Positions 1 to 10,876 of a stretch of 64,000 bases of DNA are shown here, piece by piece; within the stretch, counting starts at the first letter, position 1, and every line of letters begins with the position of its first letter. Source of the stretch: Mucilaginibacter sp. JRF (GTDB taxonomy: Bacteria > Bacteroidota > Bacteroidia > Sphingobacteriales > Sphingobacteriaceae); the NCBI RefSeq assembly GCF_015223065.1, contig NZ_JADFBY010000002.1, positions 248,001-312,000 of the forward strand, read 5' to 3'. Below the pieces are notes generated by a model. That model was not told the DNA's origin. It was given only the letters and a program-made list of their open reading frames with translations, and ran no database searches. The position numbers and the translations under genes were made by a program.

Positions 1-385
1 TTACAATACCGTTAAGCTTGCCGTACACCTGGCGGTAAAGTACAACGGTGCCTGCCTGTTCGCGGTAGCCGATATCGGTATTGCTTAACAGGTTGCTCAA
101 TACCTTATCTAACGATTGTGCTGAAAAATCAGCACGCTTTACTTTCTTTTTGTTTAGTTGTAAAAACTCCTCATCATACGCAAAGTTGATATTTAACTGA
201 TTTTGTATCTGCTGAATAACAGATGACAGGCTTTGGCCCGACGCGTGAACGTCAACTTTTGTTTGCAGCACCTGCGCCTTACTATCAGTAGCCTTAACCG
301 TTACAAGGCCTACCGTGAGCAGTATGCAGGTTGATAAAATGGTGATACGCATAAAATGCCTCCATAACTTTGTACAGAAATTCAT
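1..385 (-). CDS. SusC-family TonB-dependent receptor, N-terminal part (runs off the window)
   Basis: I translated this stretch directly. It encodes about 128 residues, beginning MNFCTKLWRHFMRITILS, with a basic start and a hydrophobic signal segment ending near KATDSKAQ. Next comes an STN (secretin/TonB short N-terminal) domain with the typical NINFAYDEEFL stretch. The frame is still open at base 1, where the carboxypeptidase-like plug region would follow. An STN domain marks receptors that signal to a FecR/ECF-sigma pair, and such a pair lies directly upstream on the same strand. An alternative start at 352 would shorten the signal peptide; 385 matches the two-part leader usual in this family. 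The substrate cannot be inferred. Confidence 0.85.
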   Translation of the reverse strand, partial: MNFCTKLWRHFMRITILSTCILLTVGLVTVKATDSKAQVLQTKVDVHASGQSLSSVIQQIQNQLNINFAYDEEFLQLNKKKVKRADFSAQSLDKVLSNLLSNTDIGYREQAGTVVLYRQVYGKLNGIV

Positions 386-513
386 ATTTTTATTCGCTTT
401 GTAATTTTTTGAATGGGATTGCTTAGCATAAGCAAGCGCGGGTTGCCGCCCGTAGCTTGCTCTTTATATATCTTGTTCCGGGTATGTTTTTATTGCCCGG
501 TTATTATCTCGCT

Positions 514-1452
514 TTAATAAATAACTATATCATTACCCTCCTTCCTGTAATGGGTGTTATGCATTTGTGTTATCATTTGTAAGGTTTGTTCGGCCGGTAA
601 ATTGGCCTGTATGGGTAGTGTAAAGCGGTAGCCGGTAATTTCAGCGCTGCCCGCTTTTATGGTTATACCCAGCTGGTTTTTTATTACCGCTGCCAACTCG
701 GCAAATGTTGCCTGCCTTAAGTAAATAATGCCGGTTTTCCAGCCCTGGGCTGCATTAATATCAACCTTATGCTGATTGTATTGGCCAGTGCTGGTGTTAT
801 ACATCAACTCCTGCCCGGGGGTAAGGTAAATGGTGCGCCCGTTTTTAGTGCTTACACCTACTTTACCTGTGGCTACCATCACCTTAAGCTCGGGCATGTT
901 ATGGTAAGCATTAATATTGAATGATGTACCCAGCACATGCACCTTTACCTTTGAGGTATGCACTATAAAAGGCTTTTTAGCATCGTGCTTAACATCAAAA
1001 AAAGCTTCGCCTTCATCTAAATATATTTCGCGCAGGGTGCCGTCAAATTGCTCGGGAAAACGTAAGCGGGTTGCGCTGTTTAGCCATACTGCCGAGCTGT
1101 CCTGAAGCACAAGGCGTTGTATCTGTCCGTTTTTGGTGGATGCAAGACTGTAAACAGTCGCCGGTTTGGGTTTTAGTTTATGGTAAGCTACAGCGCCTAT
1201 CAAAGCGAATACCAATACAGCGGCAGCTACCCTGATATATTGATATAACCTGCGTTGAGGCGCGATAGAGATAGCAGGCTCAATAGCCGAATTTATATTG
1301 CGCAGCAGCTTTTGCCTTACGCCATCAGCCAAAGGTTTATCCTCGGCCTGGGTGTACGACGCGTACCAGGCCTCAACCAAAGCGCGCTCGGTTTCGTTAG
1401 CCGAACCATCCTGATAGCGCTTAAGCAGCCTTTTAAATTTGTACCTGTTCAT
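514..1452 (-). CDS. FecR family anti-sigma regulator
   Basis: This 312-residue protein is the predicted membrane partner of the ECF sigma factor encoded just upstream. It has a short cytoplasmic N-terminal region (about residues 1-70), one transmembrane helix near residues 71-91, a FecR domain around 110-220 with the YLDEGEAFFDV stretch, and a C-terminal DUF4974-like domain that usually contacts the STN domain of the receptor. The order sigma - FecR - STN receptor on one strand is the classic trans-envelope relay for inducible glycan or siderophore uptake. Length is normal for the family. Confidence 0.93.
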   Translation of the reverse strand: MNRYKFKRLLKRYQDGSANETERALVEAWYASYTQAEDKPLADGVRQKLLRNINSAIEPAISIAPQRRLYQYIRVAAAVLVFALIGAVAYHKLKPKPATVYSLASTKNGQIQRLVLQDSSAVWLNSATRLRFPEQFDGTLREIYLDEGEAFFDVKHDAKKPFIVHTSKVKVHVLGTSFNINAYHNMPELKVMVATGKVGVSTKNGRTIYLTPGQELMYNTSTGQYNQHKVDINAAQGWKTGIIYLRQATFAELAAVIKNQLGITIKAGSAEITGYRFTLPIQANLPAEQTLQMITQMHNTHYRKEGNDIVIY

Positions 1453-1520
1453 TTCGTGTATTTTCAGCCTTATGTCGCTAAAAACACCTTGAGGTACTTT
1501 TAAATAAAGTTATAGTTATG

Positions 1521-2120
1521 TTAAGAATATATGAACAGTATAGCTATAAGCCCTGCATAACCAGCATATTTTTCAGGATATTTTTCCTTGATTACCACAC
1601 GTAGTCGGCGCGATACTTCCGAAATATAATTTTTAACCGTTTGCTCGGCCAGGCCGGTTTCGGCGGCAATATCCTTTATGCTGTAATTATCTATACGCAG
1701 TTGGTAAATCTTCTGCAAAGTTTCGGGCATGTGGCTCACCTCGTATTCGAGGGTGCGCTCCATTTCGTAATAATCGGTATGGTCGGCTATGGCATTTTCC
1801 AATATGCTCATACGTTGCATAGCCTCCTGCAAATACTCCTCGTTAGCTTTAAGCTGGCGGTAGTGGCTTATTACGCCAAACCTTACAGCGCTGTGTAAAT
1901 ATCCACTTACTGATGTTTCAATGTTTAAGGAATGCCTGCGCTGCCAAATTTTAATGAATATATCCTGAACAATATCCTGCGCGGGTAGCTCATCATCACC
2001 TAAACGAGCTAATGCGGTACGGTAAAGGCTCTCCCAATACCTGTTAAACAATTCGTTAAAAGCATCATGATCATTAGCCTGCATCATTAGCAGCAGATCT
2101 GTATCAGCAATTTGTCGCAT
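1521..2120 (-). CDS. RNA polymerase ECF-type sigma factor
   Basis: This 199-residue ECF sigma-70 factor has region 2 at about residues 10-90 (FNELFNRYWESLYRTALARL, then the DIVQDIFIKIWQRR segment) and region 4 at about 130-180, with the helix-turn-helix YSIKDIAAETGLAEQTVKNY. A hydrophobic tail (AGLIAILFIYS) ends the protein, as in many Bacteroidota SigI-like factors. It is expected to transcribe the receptor operon downstream once FecR releases it. The gap to fecR is 68 bases, so the two genes are probably co-transcribed. Confidence 0.93.
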   Translation of the reverse strand: MRQIADTDLLLMMQANDHDAFNELFNRYWESLYRTALARLGDDELPAQDIVQDIFIKIWQRRHSLNIETSVSGYLHSAVRFGVISHYRQLKANEEYLQEAMQRMSILENAIADHTDYYEMERTLEYEVSHMPETLQKIYQLRIDNYSIKDIAAETGLAEQTVKNYISEVSRRLRVVIKEKYPEKYAGYAGLIAILFIYS

Positions 2121-2200
2121 ACCGTGGTGGCCAAACTTAGCACACCAATGTTAACAAATGTTTAAGCGAGGGTTTATTTTAATTAAGGTGTGATGTGAAC

Positions 2201-2450
2201 CCGCCACGTCATGCTGAGCCTGTTGAAGCATTAACACAAATTACAGCTAACCGCCACCCATTCTGTAAATCCATAAATTCTACAAATTCCGGTTCAGACC
2301 CACCGCGCATACCCTTCGACAAGCTCAGGCTGACAGCCCGCGGTACTTTATATTACCCGCCATGTCATGCTGAGCCTGTCTAAGCACTAACGCATCTAAT
2401 CACCCCCACATCCTATAAACTCCTAAATTCCACAAATTCCGGTTCAGGCC
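2201..2450. repeat. Two direct copies of a ~95-100 bp intergenic repeat plus an inverted part-copy
   Basis: This fills the 400-base gap between the sigma factor and the ABC genes. Copy 1 (2201-2300) and copy 2 (2357-2450) both start near CCGCCAYGTCATGCTGAGCC and end in CACAAATTCCGGTTCAG or a close variant. Between them, 2312-2335 holds an inverted version of the first part (CCCTTCGACAAGCTCAGGCT), so copy 1 or copy 2 can pair with it. The only open frame here (2195-2383) consists of repeat sequence and is not called as a gene. Confidence 0.8.
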
Positions 2451-2523
2451 TTCCGCTGTAAAAATTCCGTCAATTAGGTTAAAAAATTGTGCGAATGTCA
2501 ATAATGTATGCCATTTTTACAGC

Positions 2524-3285
2524 ATGGAAAAACAGCCTATTATCAGCGTAAAAAACCTGGTGAAAAACTATGGCGATTTTGCGGCTGTAAGGGATATAAG
2601 TTTTGAGGTTTACGAGGGGGAGATATTTGGTTTATTAGGGCCAAATGGCGCGGGCAAAACCACCACGCTCGAAATTATTGAAACCCTGCGCGATAAAACT
2701 TCGGGCGAGATAGTGGTTGATGGCTTTTCGGTTGATACGGATGCCGAGCGTATTAAACAACGCATTGGTGTACAGTTACAGGCCGCGGGCTATTATCCAA
2801 ACCTTAACCTTTCTGAACTGATCGATCTTTTCTCAGGCTTGTACGGTATTAAAAAGAAACCCTTAGAGATGCTCGAGATGGTGGCACTTACCGATAAAGC
2901 CAAGGCCAAATACAAACAACTTTCGGGCGGGCAAAAGCAGCGTTTTTCTATCGCTACAACGCTCATTAATAATCCGCGTATTATATTTTTGGATGAGCCT
3001 ACCACGGGGCTTGATCCGCAGGCACGCCGTAACCTGTGGGACCTGATCATCAAGATACGCGACAGCGGAACCACCGTGGTGATCACCACCCACTATATGG
3101 ATGAGGCCGAAGTGCTGTGCGATCGTGTGGCCTTTGTTGATGGCGGCAAAATAGTAGGTATTGATACTCCTGATAATTTTATCGACAAGCTGGTAGCATC
3201 GGGCTTTGAACGCAGAAAAGAAGTTAAGGCAGCCACGCTGGAAGATGTATTTATCGACCTGACAGGCAAGGAGTGGAGAGGGTAG
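2524..3285 (+). CDS. ABC transporter ATP-binding protein
   Basis: This 253-residue nucleotide-binding subunit of an ABC-2 exporter has a Walker A motif GPNGAGKTT (about 39-47), the signature LSGGQKQRFSIA, a Walker B motif IIFLDEPTTGLDP and a switch histidine in TTHYMDEAE. The C-terminal LEDVFIDLTGKEWR resembles the end of DrrA/CcmA-like subunits. It is followed after about 130 bases by its probable permease partner on the same strand. The cargo (drug, lipid or polysaccharide) cannot be told from sequence. Confidence 0.93.
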   Translation: MEKQPIISVKNLVKNYGDFAAVRDISFEVYEGEIFGLLGPNGAGKTTTLEIIETLRDKTSGEIVVDGFSVDTDAERIKQRIGVQLQAAGYYPNLNLSELIDLFSGLYGIKKKPLEMLEMVALTDKAKAKYKQLSGGQKQRFSIATTLINNPRIIFLDEPTTGLDPQARRNLWDLIIKIRDSGTTVVITTHYMDEAEVLCDRVAFVDGGKIVGIDTPDNFIDKLVASGFERRKEVKAATLEDVFIDLTGKEWRG

Positions 3286-3415
3286 TTTAGTTAGTGGTGA
3301 ATAGTGAGTATGGGCAGTTGCCGGTTTGCAGTTTGCTGGAATTAGTTAGATATTATATTAATCAAGATATATTAAAAAAGTCCTTCTCGTTTGGAGAGGG
3401 GTTGGGATGAGGTTT

Positions 3416-4597
3416 ATGAGTAAATACGATCATGTTGGGGCCACGCTGGCTATTGCCAGGGCAAGTTTAAGATCCATCCTGCGCAGTCCCTCGTCGGTGG
3501 TTTTCACGTTGGCGTTCCCGCTGATATTTATTTTGGTGTTCGGCTTTATTGGCGGCGGCGGTGTAAAGGTTGATGTTGGCGTAGCGCCGGGTACTGATAC
3601 CGTTAACCCCATCTACAAGGCTCTTGAACAAACAGCTATCATCAAACTTCATAAAGGCTTAGATACTCAATCGCTTAATAAAAACCTGTCAAAAGGTAGT
3701 TTGGATGCGGTATTGAAGATCAAATCCAACGGTTACATCAAAAGCGGCGATGGTAAAGCGCATCTTACAGGCGGCAATGCACCATACACAGTTGATGTAA
3801 ATTATACCACATCATCAGCCAAGGGCGATATATTTAAATCGATAATCACCAATATTAAAAATGAGGTGAATATTAAATTTATGCAGGAGGTATTGTCAAG
3901 CCGTAGCGGGACTAATGCCGATGATGCGGTACGTGCCGCCACCAATTTCCAAATGGCCGAAGTGCGCGAAAGCACCATAACAGGCCGCGCCTACAAAACC
4001 ATCGATTTTATTTTGCCTGGTCAGTTAGGTTTTTCTTTGCTGAGCACAGGGGTGTTTGGTACCGCCTTCGTGTTTTTGAGTTTGCGCATTACGCTGGTTA
4101 TTAAACGCTTTTTTGCTACACCGGTTAAACGGGCAAGTATTGTATTGGGAGAGGCTTTGGCACGTATCTGCTTCTCGCTCATCGGGGCGTTGTTCATTAT
4201 CATTATCGGTCACTTTGCTTTTGGCTTTACGCTGGTGCACGGTGTGGTCACTGTAATTAATATGCTCATACTGTCGGTCATCGGGCTTATTGTGTTCATG
4301 GGCTTTGGTTTCACCGTATCCGGCATCGCCAAAAACGAGAGTTCGGTGCCGCCTATCGCTAACATTATTACCCTGCCGCAGTTCCTGCTGTCGGGCACCT
4401 TTTTTTCTATTGATAATTTCCCGGCATGGCTGCAACCTTTAAGCAGGATATTGCCCTTAACGTACCTAAATGATGCCATGCGCAAGGTAGCCTTTGAGGG
4501 CGCTGGCCTGGGCGATGTTACCCATCAGCTGTTAATATTGCTGATATGGGGTGTAGTTATTTATACCATCGCCGTTAAAACCTTTAAGTGGGAGTAA
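3416..4597 (+). CDS. ABC-2 type transporter permease
   Basis: This is the membrane subunit paired with the upstream ATPase. One hydrophobic helix lies near the N-terminus (SVVFTLAFPLIFILVFGFI), followed by a polar extracytoplasmic part of roughly 150 residues and then five C-terminal helices, the ABC-2 (ABC2_membrane_3) layout. The ATG at 3416 is chosen (MSKYDHV). An in-frame ATG at 3407 lies within a G-rich intergenic repeat word (GGAGAGGGGTTGGGATGAGG) and would add MRF. The last 12 residues are a tail after the final helix. Confidence 0.88.
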   Translation: MSKYDHVGATLAIARASLRSILRSPSSVVFTLAFPLIFILVFGFIGGGGVKVDVGVAPGTDTVNPIYKALEQTAIIKLHKGLDTQSLNKNLSKGSLDAVLKIKSNGYIKSGDGKAHLTGGNAPYTVDVNYTTSSAKGDIFKSIITNIKNEVNIKFMQEVLSSRSGTNADDAVRAATNFQMAEVRESTITGRAYKTIDFILPGQLGFSLLSTGVFGTAFVFLSLRITLVIKRFFATPVKRASIVLGEALARICFSLIGALFIIIIGHFAFGFTLVHGVVTVINMLILSVIGLIVFMGFGFTVSGIAKNESSVPPIANIITLPQFLLSGTFFSIDNFPAWLQPLSRILPLTYLNDAMRKVAFEGAGLGDVTHQLLILLIWGVVIYTIAVKTFKWE

Positions 4598-4660
4598 TCG
4601 AATTAACATTAAAATAATATTAGGAACCTTGCACTTAACATCAAGGTAACATTGTCGAAA

Positions 4661-4668
4661 TACTTTTG
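4661..4668 (+). promoter_or_regulatory. Possible -7 element (TACTTTTG) before the DUF2490 gene
   Basis: TACTTTTG matches the Bacteroidota consensus TAnnTTTG exactly and ends 18 bases before the chosen ATG at 4687. I see no convincing TTTG at the usual distance upstream, so this is a partial match only. Confidence 0.4.
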
Positions 4669-4686
4669 TGGTATAATGTTAATCTG

Positions 4687-5424
4687 ATGTTAAAAAACAC
4701 CACTTCAGGCTTATTCTGGTTTCTGATATTAATTTTTTGTTCGGTAAATGTTAAGGCTCAAAATAGCAAAACAGGTACCTGGGGCATTGTTACCGTAGTT
4801 TTACCCGGCGATAGCGCGCACAAATGGGGGGGCTATATCGAGCTGCAAACCCGTACCAATTCCCTGTTTTATAACCAGGCCTTTTATTACGAGGTAAAGG
4901 GCGGCATCAGTTACGATATCGCCAAAAACTACACCGCCCTTATTGGTACCGGCAGGTACATAACTTACGATTACGAACACCTTGACGAACCACCAACCGC
5001 CCTTGAAACCCGCCTTTGGGAGCAGATGACAGTAAATCAGTTTCTGGATCGTATTAAGATAGAACACCGTTACCGTGTAGAGCAACGCTTTTTTGATTCG
5101 GGCTACCGTAACCGTTTCCGTTACAGGCTTAACCTGGCCATACCGCTAAACCACCGCAAGGTTGATCCTAAAACATGGTACGTGGCCGTTTTTGATGAGG
5201 TTTTCTTTAACAACAAAGCACCGCATTTTGAGCGTAACCGCTTTTCGCTGGCCCTGGGTTATCAGTTTACCAAGGCATTGAACATACAGGCCGGTTGGAT
5301 GAACCAGTATAACTACAGCCTAACATCGGCAGGGGCAAAAAATAACCTGGCCATTAACGTGCAATACCGTATAAACCGTAAAAACATTAAGCCGAGGGAG
5401 CATATACCGTCAATCCACGATTAA
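4687..5424 (+). CDS. DUF2490 domain-containing protein (probable outer-membrane beta-barrel)
   Basis: This 245-residue protein has a signal peptide (MLKNTTSGLFWFLILIFCSV, then VNVKAQ) and a body rich in alternating aromatic and polar residues (RIEHRYRVEQRFF, NRFRYRLNLAIPL, ALNIQAGWMNQYNY), as in DUF2490 proteins predicted to form a small outer-membrane barrel. Its function is unknown. The ATG at 4687 is preferred over a TTG at 4666 that falls in the promoter-like element. It is a single gene between the ABC permease and enolase. Confidence 0.8.
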   Translation: MLKNTTSGLFWFLILIFCSVNVKAQNSKTGTWGIVTVVLPGDSAHKWGGYIELQTRTNSLFYNQAFYYEVKGGISYDIAKNYTALIGTGRYITYDYEHLDEPPTALETRLWEQMTVNQFLDRIKIEHRYRVEQRFFDSGYRNRFRYRLNLAIPLNHRKVDPKTWYVAVFDEVFFNNKAPHFERNRFSLALGYQFTKALNIQAGWMNQYNYSLTSAGAKNNLAINVQYRINRKNIKPREHIPSIHD

Positions 5425-5448
5425 ATAATCATTAAATACTAAATTGTA

Positions 5449-5479
5449 ATTGCGTTTTAGCTAATTAGCTTTAACTTAG
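5449..5479 (+). promoter_or_regulatory. Candidate enolase promoter
   Basis: ATTG at 5449-5452 and TAACTTAG at 5472-5479 are 19 bases apart. This approximates the Bacteroidota TTTG-N19-21-TAnnTTTG arrangement with one mismatch in each element. It would give a 5' leader of about 35 bases before the ATG at 5519. Confidence 0.4.
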
Positions 5480-6814
<1,335 letters not shown>

Positions 6815-6840
6815 TCTCCCTCGCGAGATTTAATTATAAA

Positions 6841-6870
6841 GCCGGCTAACTCAAATTAGCCGGCTTTTTT
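6841..6870 (+). terminator. Rho-independent terminator of enolase
   Basis: Stem GCCGGCTA (6841-6848) pairs with TAGCCGGC (6857-6864), with an 8-base loop, followed by six T. Confidence 0.9.
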
Positions 6871-6934
6871 GTTAACTGCCACATTGAATTCATATTATCT
6901 TCAAACTCATTTCTTACATTTCGCATCTAAATCC

Positions 6935-6942
6935 TATCTTTG
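6935..6942 (+). promoter_or_regulatory. Possible -7 element (TATCTTTG) abutting the guaA start
   Basis: TATCTTTG is an exact TAnnTTTG match ending three bases before the guaA ATG at 6946. If used, transcription would start at or within a few bases of the ATG. No clear TTTG is visible about 20 bases upstream. Confidence 0.35.
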
Positions 6943-6945
6943 CCC

Positions 6946-8475
6946 ATGCAAGAAAAAATCCTCATTCTTGACTTCGGTTCGCAGTTCACCCAATTAATAG
7001 CGCGCCGTGTCAGGGAGCTTCGCATTTACTGCGAGATCCATCCCTTCAATAATTTTCCTGAAGTTGACAGCAGCGTAAAGGGTATCATCCTTTCGGGTTC
7101 GCCTTATTCAGTTCGTCAGGACGATGCGCCGCACTTTGATTTCGCCAAATTTCATGGCACACTGCCTATTTTGGGCGTTTGCTATGGCGCGCAGTACCTG
7201 GCCCATTTTAACGGCGGCGAAGTATTGCCATCAAGCACGCGCGAGTATGGCCGTGCCAACCTGCAATACATCAACCACGAAAACCCGTTGCTGAAGATGA
7301 TCCCGGCTGATTCGCAAGTGTGGATGTCGCATGGCGATACCATTGCCCGCCTGGCCGATAATTTTGAGGTAATTGCCAGTACCGATAGCGTACGAGTTGC
7401 CGCTTACCATGTAACCGGTTCGCAAACCTACGGTATACAGTTTCACCCCGAGGTAACCCACAGTGTTGATGGCAAGCAATTGTTGCACAACTTTTTAGTT
7501 GATATATGCGGATGCTCGCAAGATTGGACCCCCGATTCATTTGTTGAAACTACCATCGCGCAGCTTAAAGAAAAACTGGGCGATGATAAGGTAGTGCTTG
7601 GTCTTTCAGGCGGTGTTGATTCATCAGTAGCTGCCGTATTGCTGCACCATGCCATCGGCAAAAACCTGCACTGTATATTTGTTGATAACGGCCTGTTGCG
7701 CAAGGATGAGTATGAGCTGGTGCTCGACTCGTACAAGCACATGGGGCTTAATATTAAAGGCATTAACGCCAAGCAACGTTTTTACGATGCGCTGGCCGGT
7801 TTAACCGATCCTGAACTAAAACGTAAAGCCATTGGCCGCGTATTTATCGAGGTATTTGATGATGCCGCGCACGAGGTTCAGGATGTAAAATGGCTTGGCC
7901 AGGGTACTATCTACCCGGATGTTATCGAGTCGGTATCGGTTAAAGGGCCATCGGCAACCATTAAATCGCACCACAACGTAGGTGGTTTGCCCGATTTTAT
8001 GAAGCTGAAAGTAGTTGAGCCGCTAAACACCCTGTTTAAGGATGAGGTGCGTAACGTGGGTAAGGCTTTGGGCATTGATCCAAATATTTTAGGTCGCCAC
8101 CCATTCCCGGGTCCGGGCTTGGCAATTAGGATATTAGGTGAGGTAACTCCCGAAAAAGTACATATATTACAGGAGGCCGATGCAATTTACATCAACAATT
8201 TAAAGGCTGCCGGTGTTTATGATAAGGTTTGGCAGGCAGGCACCATATTTTTGCCGGTACAATCGGTAGGGGTAATGGGCGATGAGCGCACCTACGAGAA
8301 CGCGGTAGCGCTGAGAGCGGTTGAATCAGTTGACGGTATGACGGCCGATTGGTGCCATTTACCGTATGATCTGCTGGCCAAAATATCAAACGAAATTATC
8401 AATAACGTAAAAGGTATAAACCGGGTAGTATATGATATCAGTTCAAAACCACCGGCCACAATTGAGTGGGAATAA
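6946..8475 (+). CDS. guaA: GMP synthase (glutamine-hydrolysing)
   Basis: Aminates XMP to GMP using glutamine and ATP. The 509-residue protein has a class I glutamine amidotransferase domain (nucleophile Cys79 in GVCYGAQ, HPE at 167-169), an ATP pyrophosphatase domain with the PP-loop SGGVDSS (221-227), and the C-terminal dimerisation domain ending KPPATIEWE. The ATG at 6946 ([13 protein letters not shown]) is chosen over an in-frame TTG at 6940. The next gene begins in another frame inside its last codons. Confidence 0.98.
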   Translation: MQEKILILDFGSQFTQLIARRVRELRIYCEIHPFNNFPEVDSSVKGIILSGSPYSVRQDDAPHFDFAKFHGTLPILGVCYGAQYLAHFNGGEVLPSSTREYGRANLQYINHENPLLKMIPADSQVWMSHGDTIARLADNFEVIASTDSVRVAAYHVTGSQTYGIQFHPEVTHSVDGKQLLHNFLVDICGCSQDWTPDSFVETTIAQLKEKLGDDKVVLGLSGGVDSSVAAVLLHHAIGKNLHCIFVDNGLLRKDEYELVLDSYKHMGLNIKGINAKQRFYDALAGLTDPELKRKAIGRVFIEVFDDAAHEVQDVKWLGQGTIYPDVIESVSVKGPSATIKSHHNVGGLPDFMKLKVVEPLNTLFKDEVRNVGKALGIDPNILGRHPFPGPGLAIRILGEVTPEKVHILQEADAIYINNLKAAGVYDKVWQAGTIFLPVQSVGVMGDERTYENAVALRAVESVDGMTADWCHLPYDLLAKISNEIINNVKGINRVVYDISSKPPATIEWE

Positions 8476-9706
8476 GTGGTTGCTAATTTTAGTTATTGCG
8501 CTTGTTGCCGCGTGTTCGCCAAAAACGCGCCCGGTTGGTAAGGGTACAACTAAACCAACTGATAAAACTACCGGAACTACCGATAAGGCCGAAAAAGATA
8601 AAAAAGAGGACAAGGATGCCAAAAAGGTATCTGACAAGAGGGTGTCAACCGTTGCGATGATACTGCCTTTTGGCCTCGACCATTTAAACCCCGGCGCTAC
8701 TTACAGCGCCGCGGGTTTAAAAAAAGCTTCGCTATCGTTAGATTATTACCGTGGCTTTAAGCTCGCGCTTGATTCGCTTACCGGCGAGGGCGCTAACTAT
8801 CGCCTGCAATTGTTCGACTCAAAGGACGAGCCATCGCAATCGCACAGCCTGGCGTTAAACCCGCAGGTTAAGGGTAGCGATTTGATAGTAGGCCCTGTAT
8901 TTCCGGATGGGATGAAGGTGTTTACTACCGTGCCGGGTAATAACAAAAAGCTGATCCTTTCGCCGCTGTCACCATCGGCACCAACAACTTACAATGCCGA
9001 AAATCTGGTAACTATAATTCCTCCGTTGGAATACCATGCCCTGCGTGCCGCTGAGTTTGCCGTGGCCAAGGCCAAAACCAAAAAGGTTTTCGTGCTTACT
9101 TCGGGCTATAGTGCCGAGTTGCCTTACATCAAATACTTTAAAAAAGCGGTTGACAGCCTGAGCAAAAAAAAGGTTAAGGTGGTGCAGCTAACCGTTGCCC
9201 GCGGAAACCTGAGCCCAATTATGGCGCAGCTAACCAAGTTCGACCGTAACTTTATGGTTATTCCGTCAACCAATCAATCGTTTTTAAAGGTTACCTTGTA
9301 CTCGCTTGATACTTTGGCCAAACGTTACCCGGTAACGCTGATCGGGCACCCCAACTGGGAGAAATTCAGTTTCCTGAAATCAGACCAGATGCAGCGTTTG
9401 AACGCCTACATCACCTCGGCCGACAGGGTGAACTACAAGGCGCAAAGTACCATAACCTTTGTGCGTAATTACCGCCGCCTGTACCGTGCCGAACCATCTG
9501 AATATGCCATTAAGGCGTTTGATGAGGGCATGTTCTTTGGTCAGTTATTGGCTGATGATGGCGATAAGATAAAAAACCTGGACGATAAGGAATTTACCGG
9601 GCTGCACAACAGCTTTGATTTTATTTATAAAAAGGGGCAGGGCTGGGTAAACAAGCACGTAAACCTGTTACATTACGAAAACTTTGAATTAAAGCAGGTG
9701 GAATGA
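8432..9706 (+). CDS. Periplasmic-binding-protein-like lipoprotein
   Basis: This protein of up to 424 residues has a lipoprotein signal ([15 protein letters not shown], lipobox LVAAC). A lysine/threonine-rich low-complexity linker follows (about residues 32-65), then a type I periplasmic-binding fold: [51 protein letters not shown]. The fold recalls Leu/Ile/Val-binding proteins and the LpoA family; the ligand is unknown. The ATG at 8432 overlaps guaA by 44 bases, and an in-frame TTG at 8462 would give a more ordinary lipoprotein leader and may be the true start. It overlaps the following methyltransferase gene by four bases (ATGA). Confidence 0.8.
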   Translation: MISVQNHRPQLSGNKWLLILVIALVAACSPKTRPVGKGTTKPTDKTTGTTDKAEKDKKEDKDAKKVSDKRVSTVAMILPFGLDHLNPGATYSAAGLKKASLSLDYYRGFKLALDSLTGEGANYRLQLFDSKDEPSQSHSLALNPQVKGSDLIVGPVFPDGMKVFTTVPGNNKKLILSPLSPSAPTTYNAENLVTIIPPLEYHALRAAEFAVAKAKTKKVFVLTSGYSAELPYIKYFKKAVDSLSKKKVKVVQLTVARGNLSPIMAQLTKFDRNFMVIPSTNQSFLKVTLYSLDTLAKRYPVTLIGHPNWEKFSFLKSDQMQRLNAYITSADRVNYKAQSTITFVRNYRRLYRAEPSEYAIKAFDEGMFFGQLLADDGDKIKNLDDKEFTGLHNSFDFIYKKGQGWVNKHVNLLHYENFELKQVE

Positions 9707-10872
9707 AGGCACTAAATCAGCTAAAAACGTTTCTACGTATTTTGGATGAATATCCGGCTGATACGCCTTTAGGTAAGTTTTTACCGGGCTTTTATCGCCT
9801 CAATAAACAAATGGGCTCCACTGATCGTAAGGTGGCGGGGCGCTTGGTTTATAATTATTTCAGGCTGGGCAGGGCCTTACCCGCTTTACCGCCTGATGAA
9901 CGTTTAATGGTAGCCGAGTTTTTATGCAACACGCAAACCAACTCCTTTCTGCAGCATTTTAAGCCCGATTGGGCTGCCTGCATTGGCTTTACTATTAGCG
10001 AGAAGATAGCCCTTATAAAAACCAATTACCCCGATTTTAAGGCCGATGATGTTTTCCCCTGGACCGATCAGCTATCGGCAGAGGTGGATAAGGATAAGTT
10101 TTTGCGTTCATTTTTTATTCAGCCCGATCTGTACATACGCGTTTTGCGCGGGTATGAGCCACAGGTAAAGGCCGAACTGACCAAAGCCGAGATTAACTTT
10201 AAGGATGATGGCGATGGCTGCTTTTGTTTGCCTAATGGTACCAGGCTGGAAAACATATTTCCGCGCCAGCAGCATTTGTATGAGGTGCAGGATTATTCAT
10301 CGCAACAAACAGCTAAGTTTTTTAAACCCGAACGCTGGGATAAATGGTGGGATGCCTGCGCGGCCTCGGGGGGTAAATCGTTGTTATTGCACAGCTTACA
10401 GCCTGATCTGAAGCTGGTAGTGTCAGACGTGCGGGAGTCTATCCTGGCTAATTTGGACGAGCGCTTTCAGCAGGCGGGTTTACTCAAGTACCAAAAAAAG
10501 GTACTCGACCTTACCCAAAACCCTGATCAGGAAATGCACGATTACGCTTTTGACGGTATCATATTAGATGCGCCATGCAGCGGCTCGGGCACCTGGGGGC
10601 GTACGCCTGAGATGATCAGCCAGTTCAATCCGCAACGTATAGCCTTTTTTCAGCGTTTGCAGCAGAGTATTGCCCGCAATGTGGTAAAGTATCTTAAACC
10701 CGGTAAGGCGCTTATTTATATCACCTGCTCGGCCTTTAAGGCAGAGAATGAGGATGCCGTTGAGTTTTTAACCACCGAACTTGGGCTAAAACTCGAAAGC
10801 CAGCAAATATTAAAAGGTTACGAACGCAAGGCCGACACCATGTTCGTGGCAAGGCTTATCCGCCCGGAATAA
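9703..10872 (+). CDS. RsmB/NOP-family rRNA (cytosine-5) methyltransferase
   Basis: SAM-dependent RNA m5C methyltransferase of 389 residues. Motif IV DAPCSGSGTWGRTPEM and motif VI YITCSAFKAENED carry the two cysteines of the family's release and catalytic mechanism. The N-terminal ~130 residues resemble the NusB-like/RsmB N-terminal domain in length and helicity. The SAM-binding glycine loop is weak (ACAASGGKSLLL). Coupling by an ATGA overlap suggests co-expression with the upstream lipoprotein gene. Assignment as RsmB rather than another NOP/Sun paralog is not certain. Confidence 0.88.
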   Translation: MKALNQLKTFLRILDEYPADTPLGKFLPGFYRLNKQMGSTDRKVAGRLVYNYFRLGRALPALPPDERLMVAEFLCNTQTNSFLQHFKPDWAACIGFTISEKIALIKTNYPDFKADDVFPWTDQLSAEVDKDKFLRSFFIQPDLYIRVLRGYEPQVKAELTKAEINFKDDGDGCFCLPNGTRLENIFPRQQHLYEVQDYSSQQTAKFFKPERWDKWWDACAASGGKSLLLHSLQPDLKLVVSDVRESILANLDERFQQAGLLKYQKKVLDLTQNPDQEMHDYAFDGIILDAPCSGSGTWGRTPEMISQFNPQRIAFFQRLQQSIARNVVKYLKPGKALIYITCSAFKAENEDAVEFLTTELGLKLESQQILKGYERKADTMFVARLIRPE

Positions 10873-10876
10873 GCCT

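Noticed and set aside
2195..2383. A 62-codon open frame before the ABC genes
   Set aside because: It consists wholly of the intergenic direct/inverted repeat and encodes repeat-derived words.
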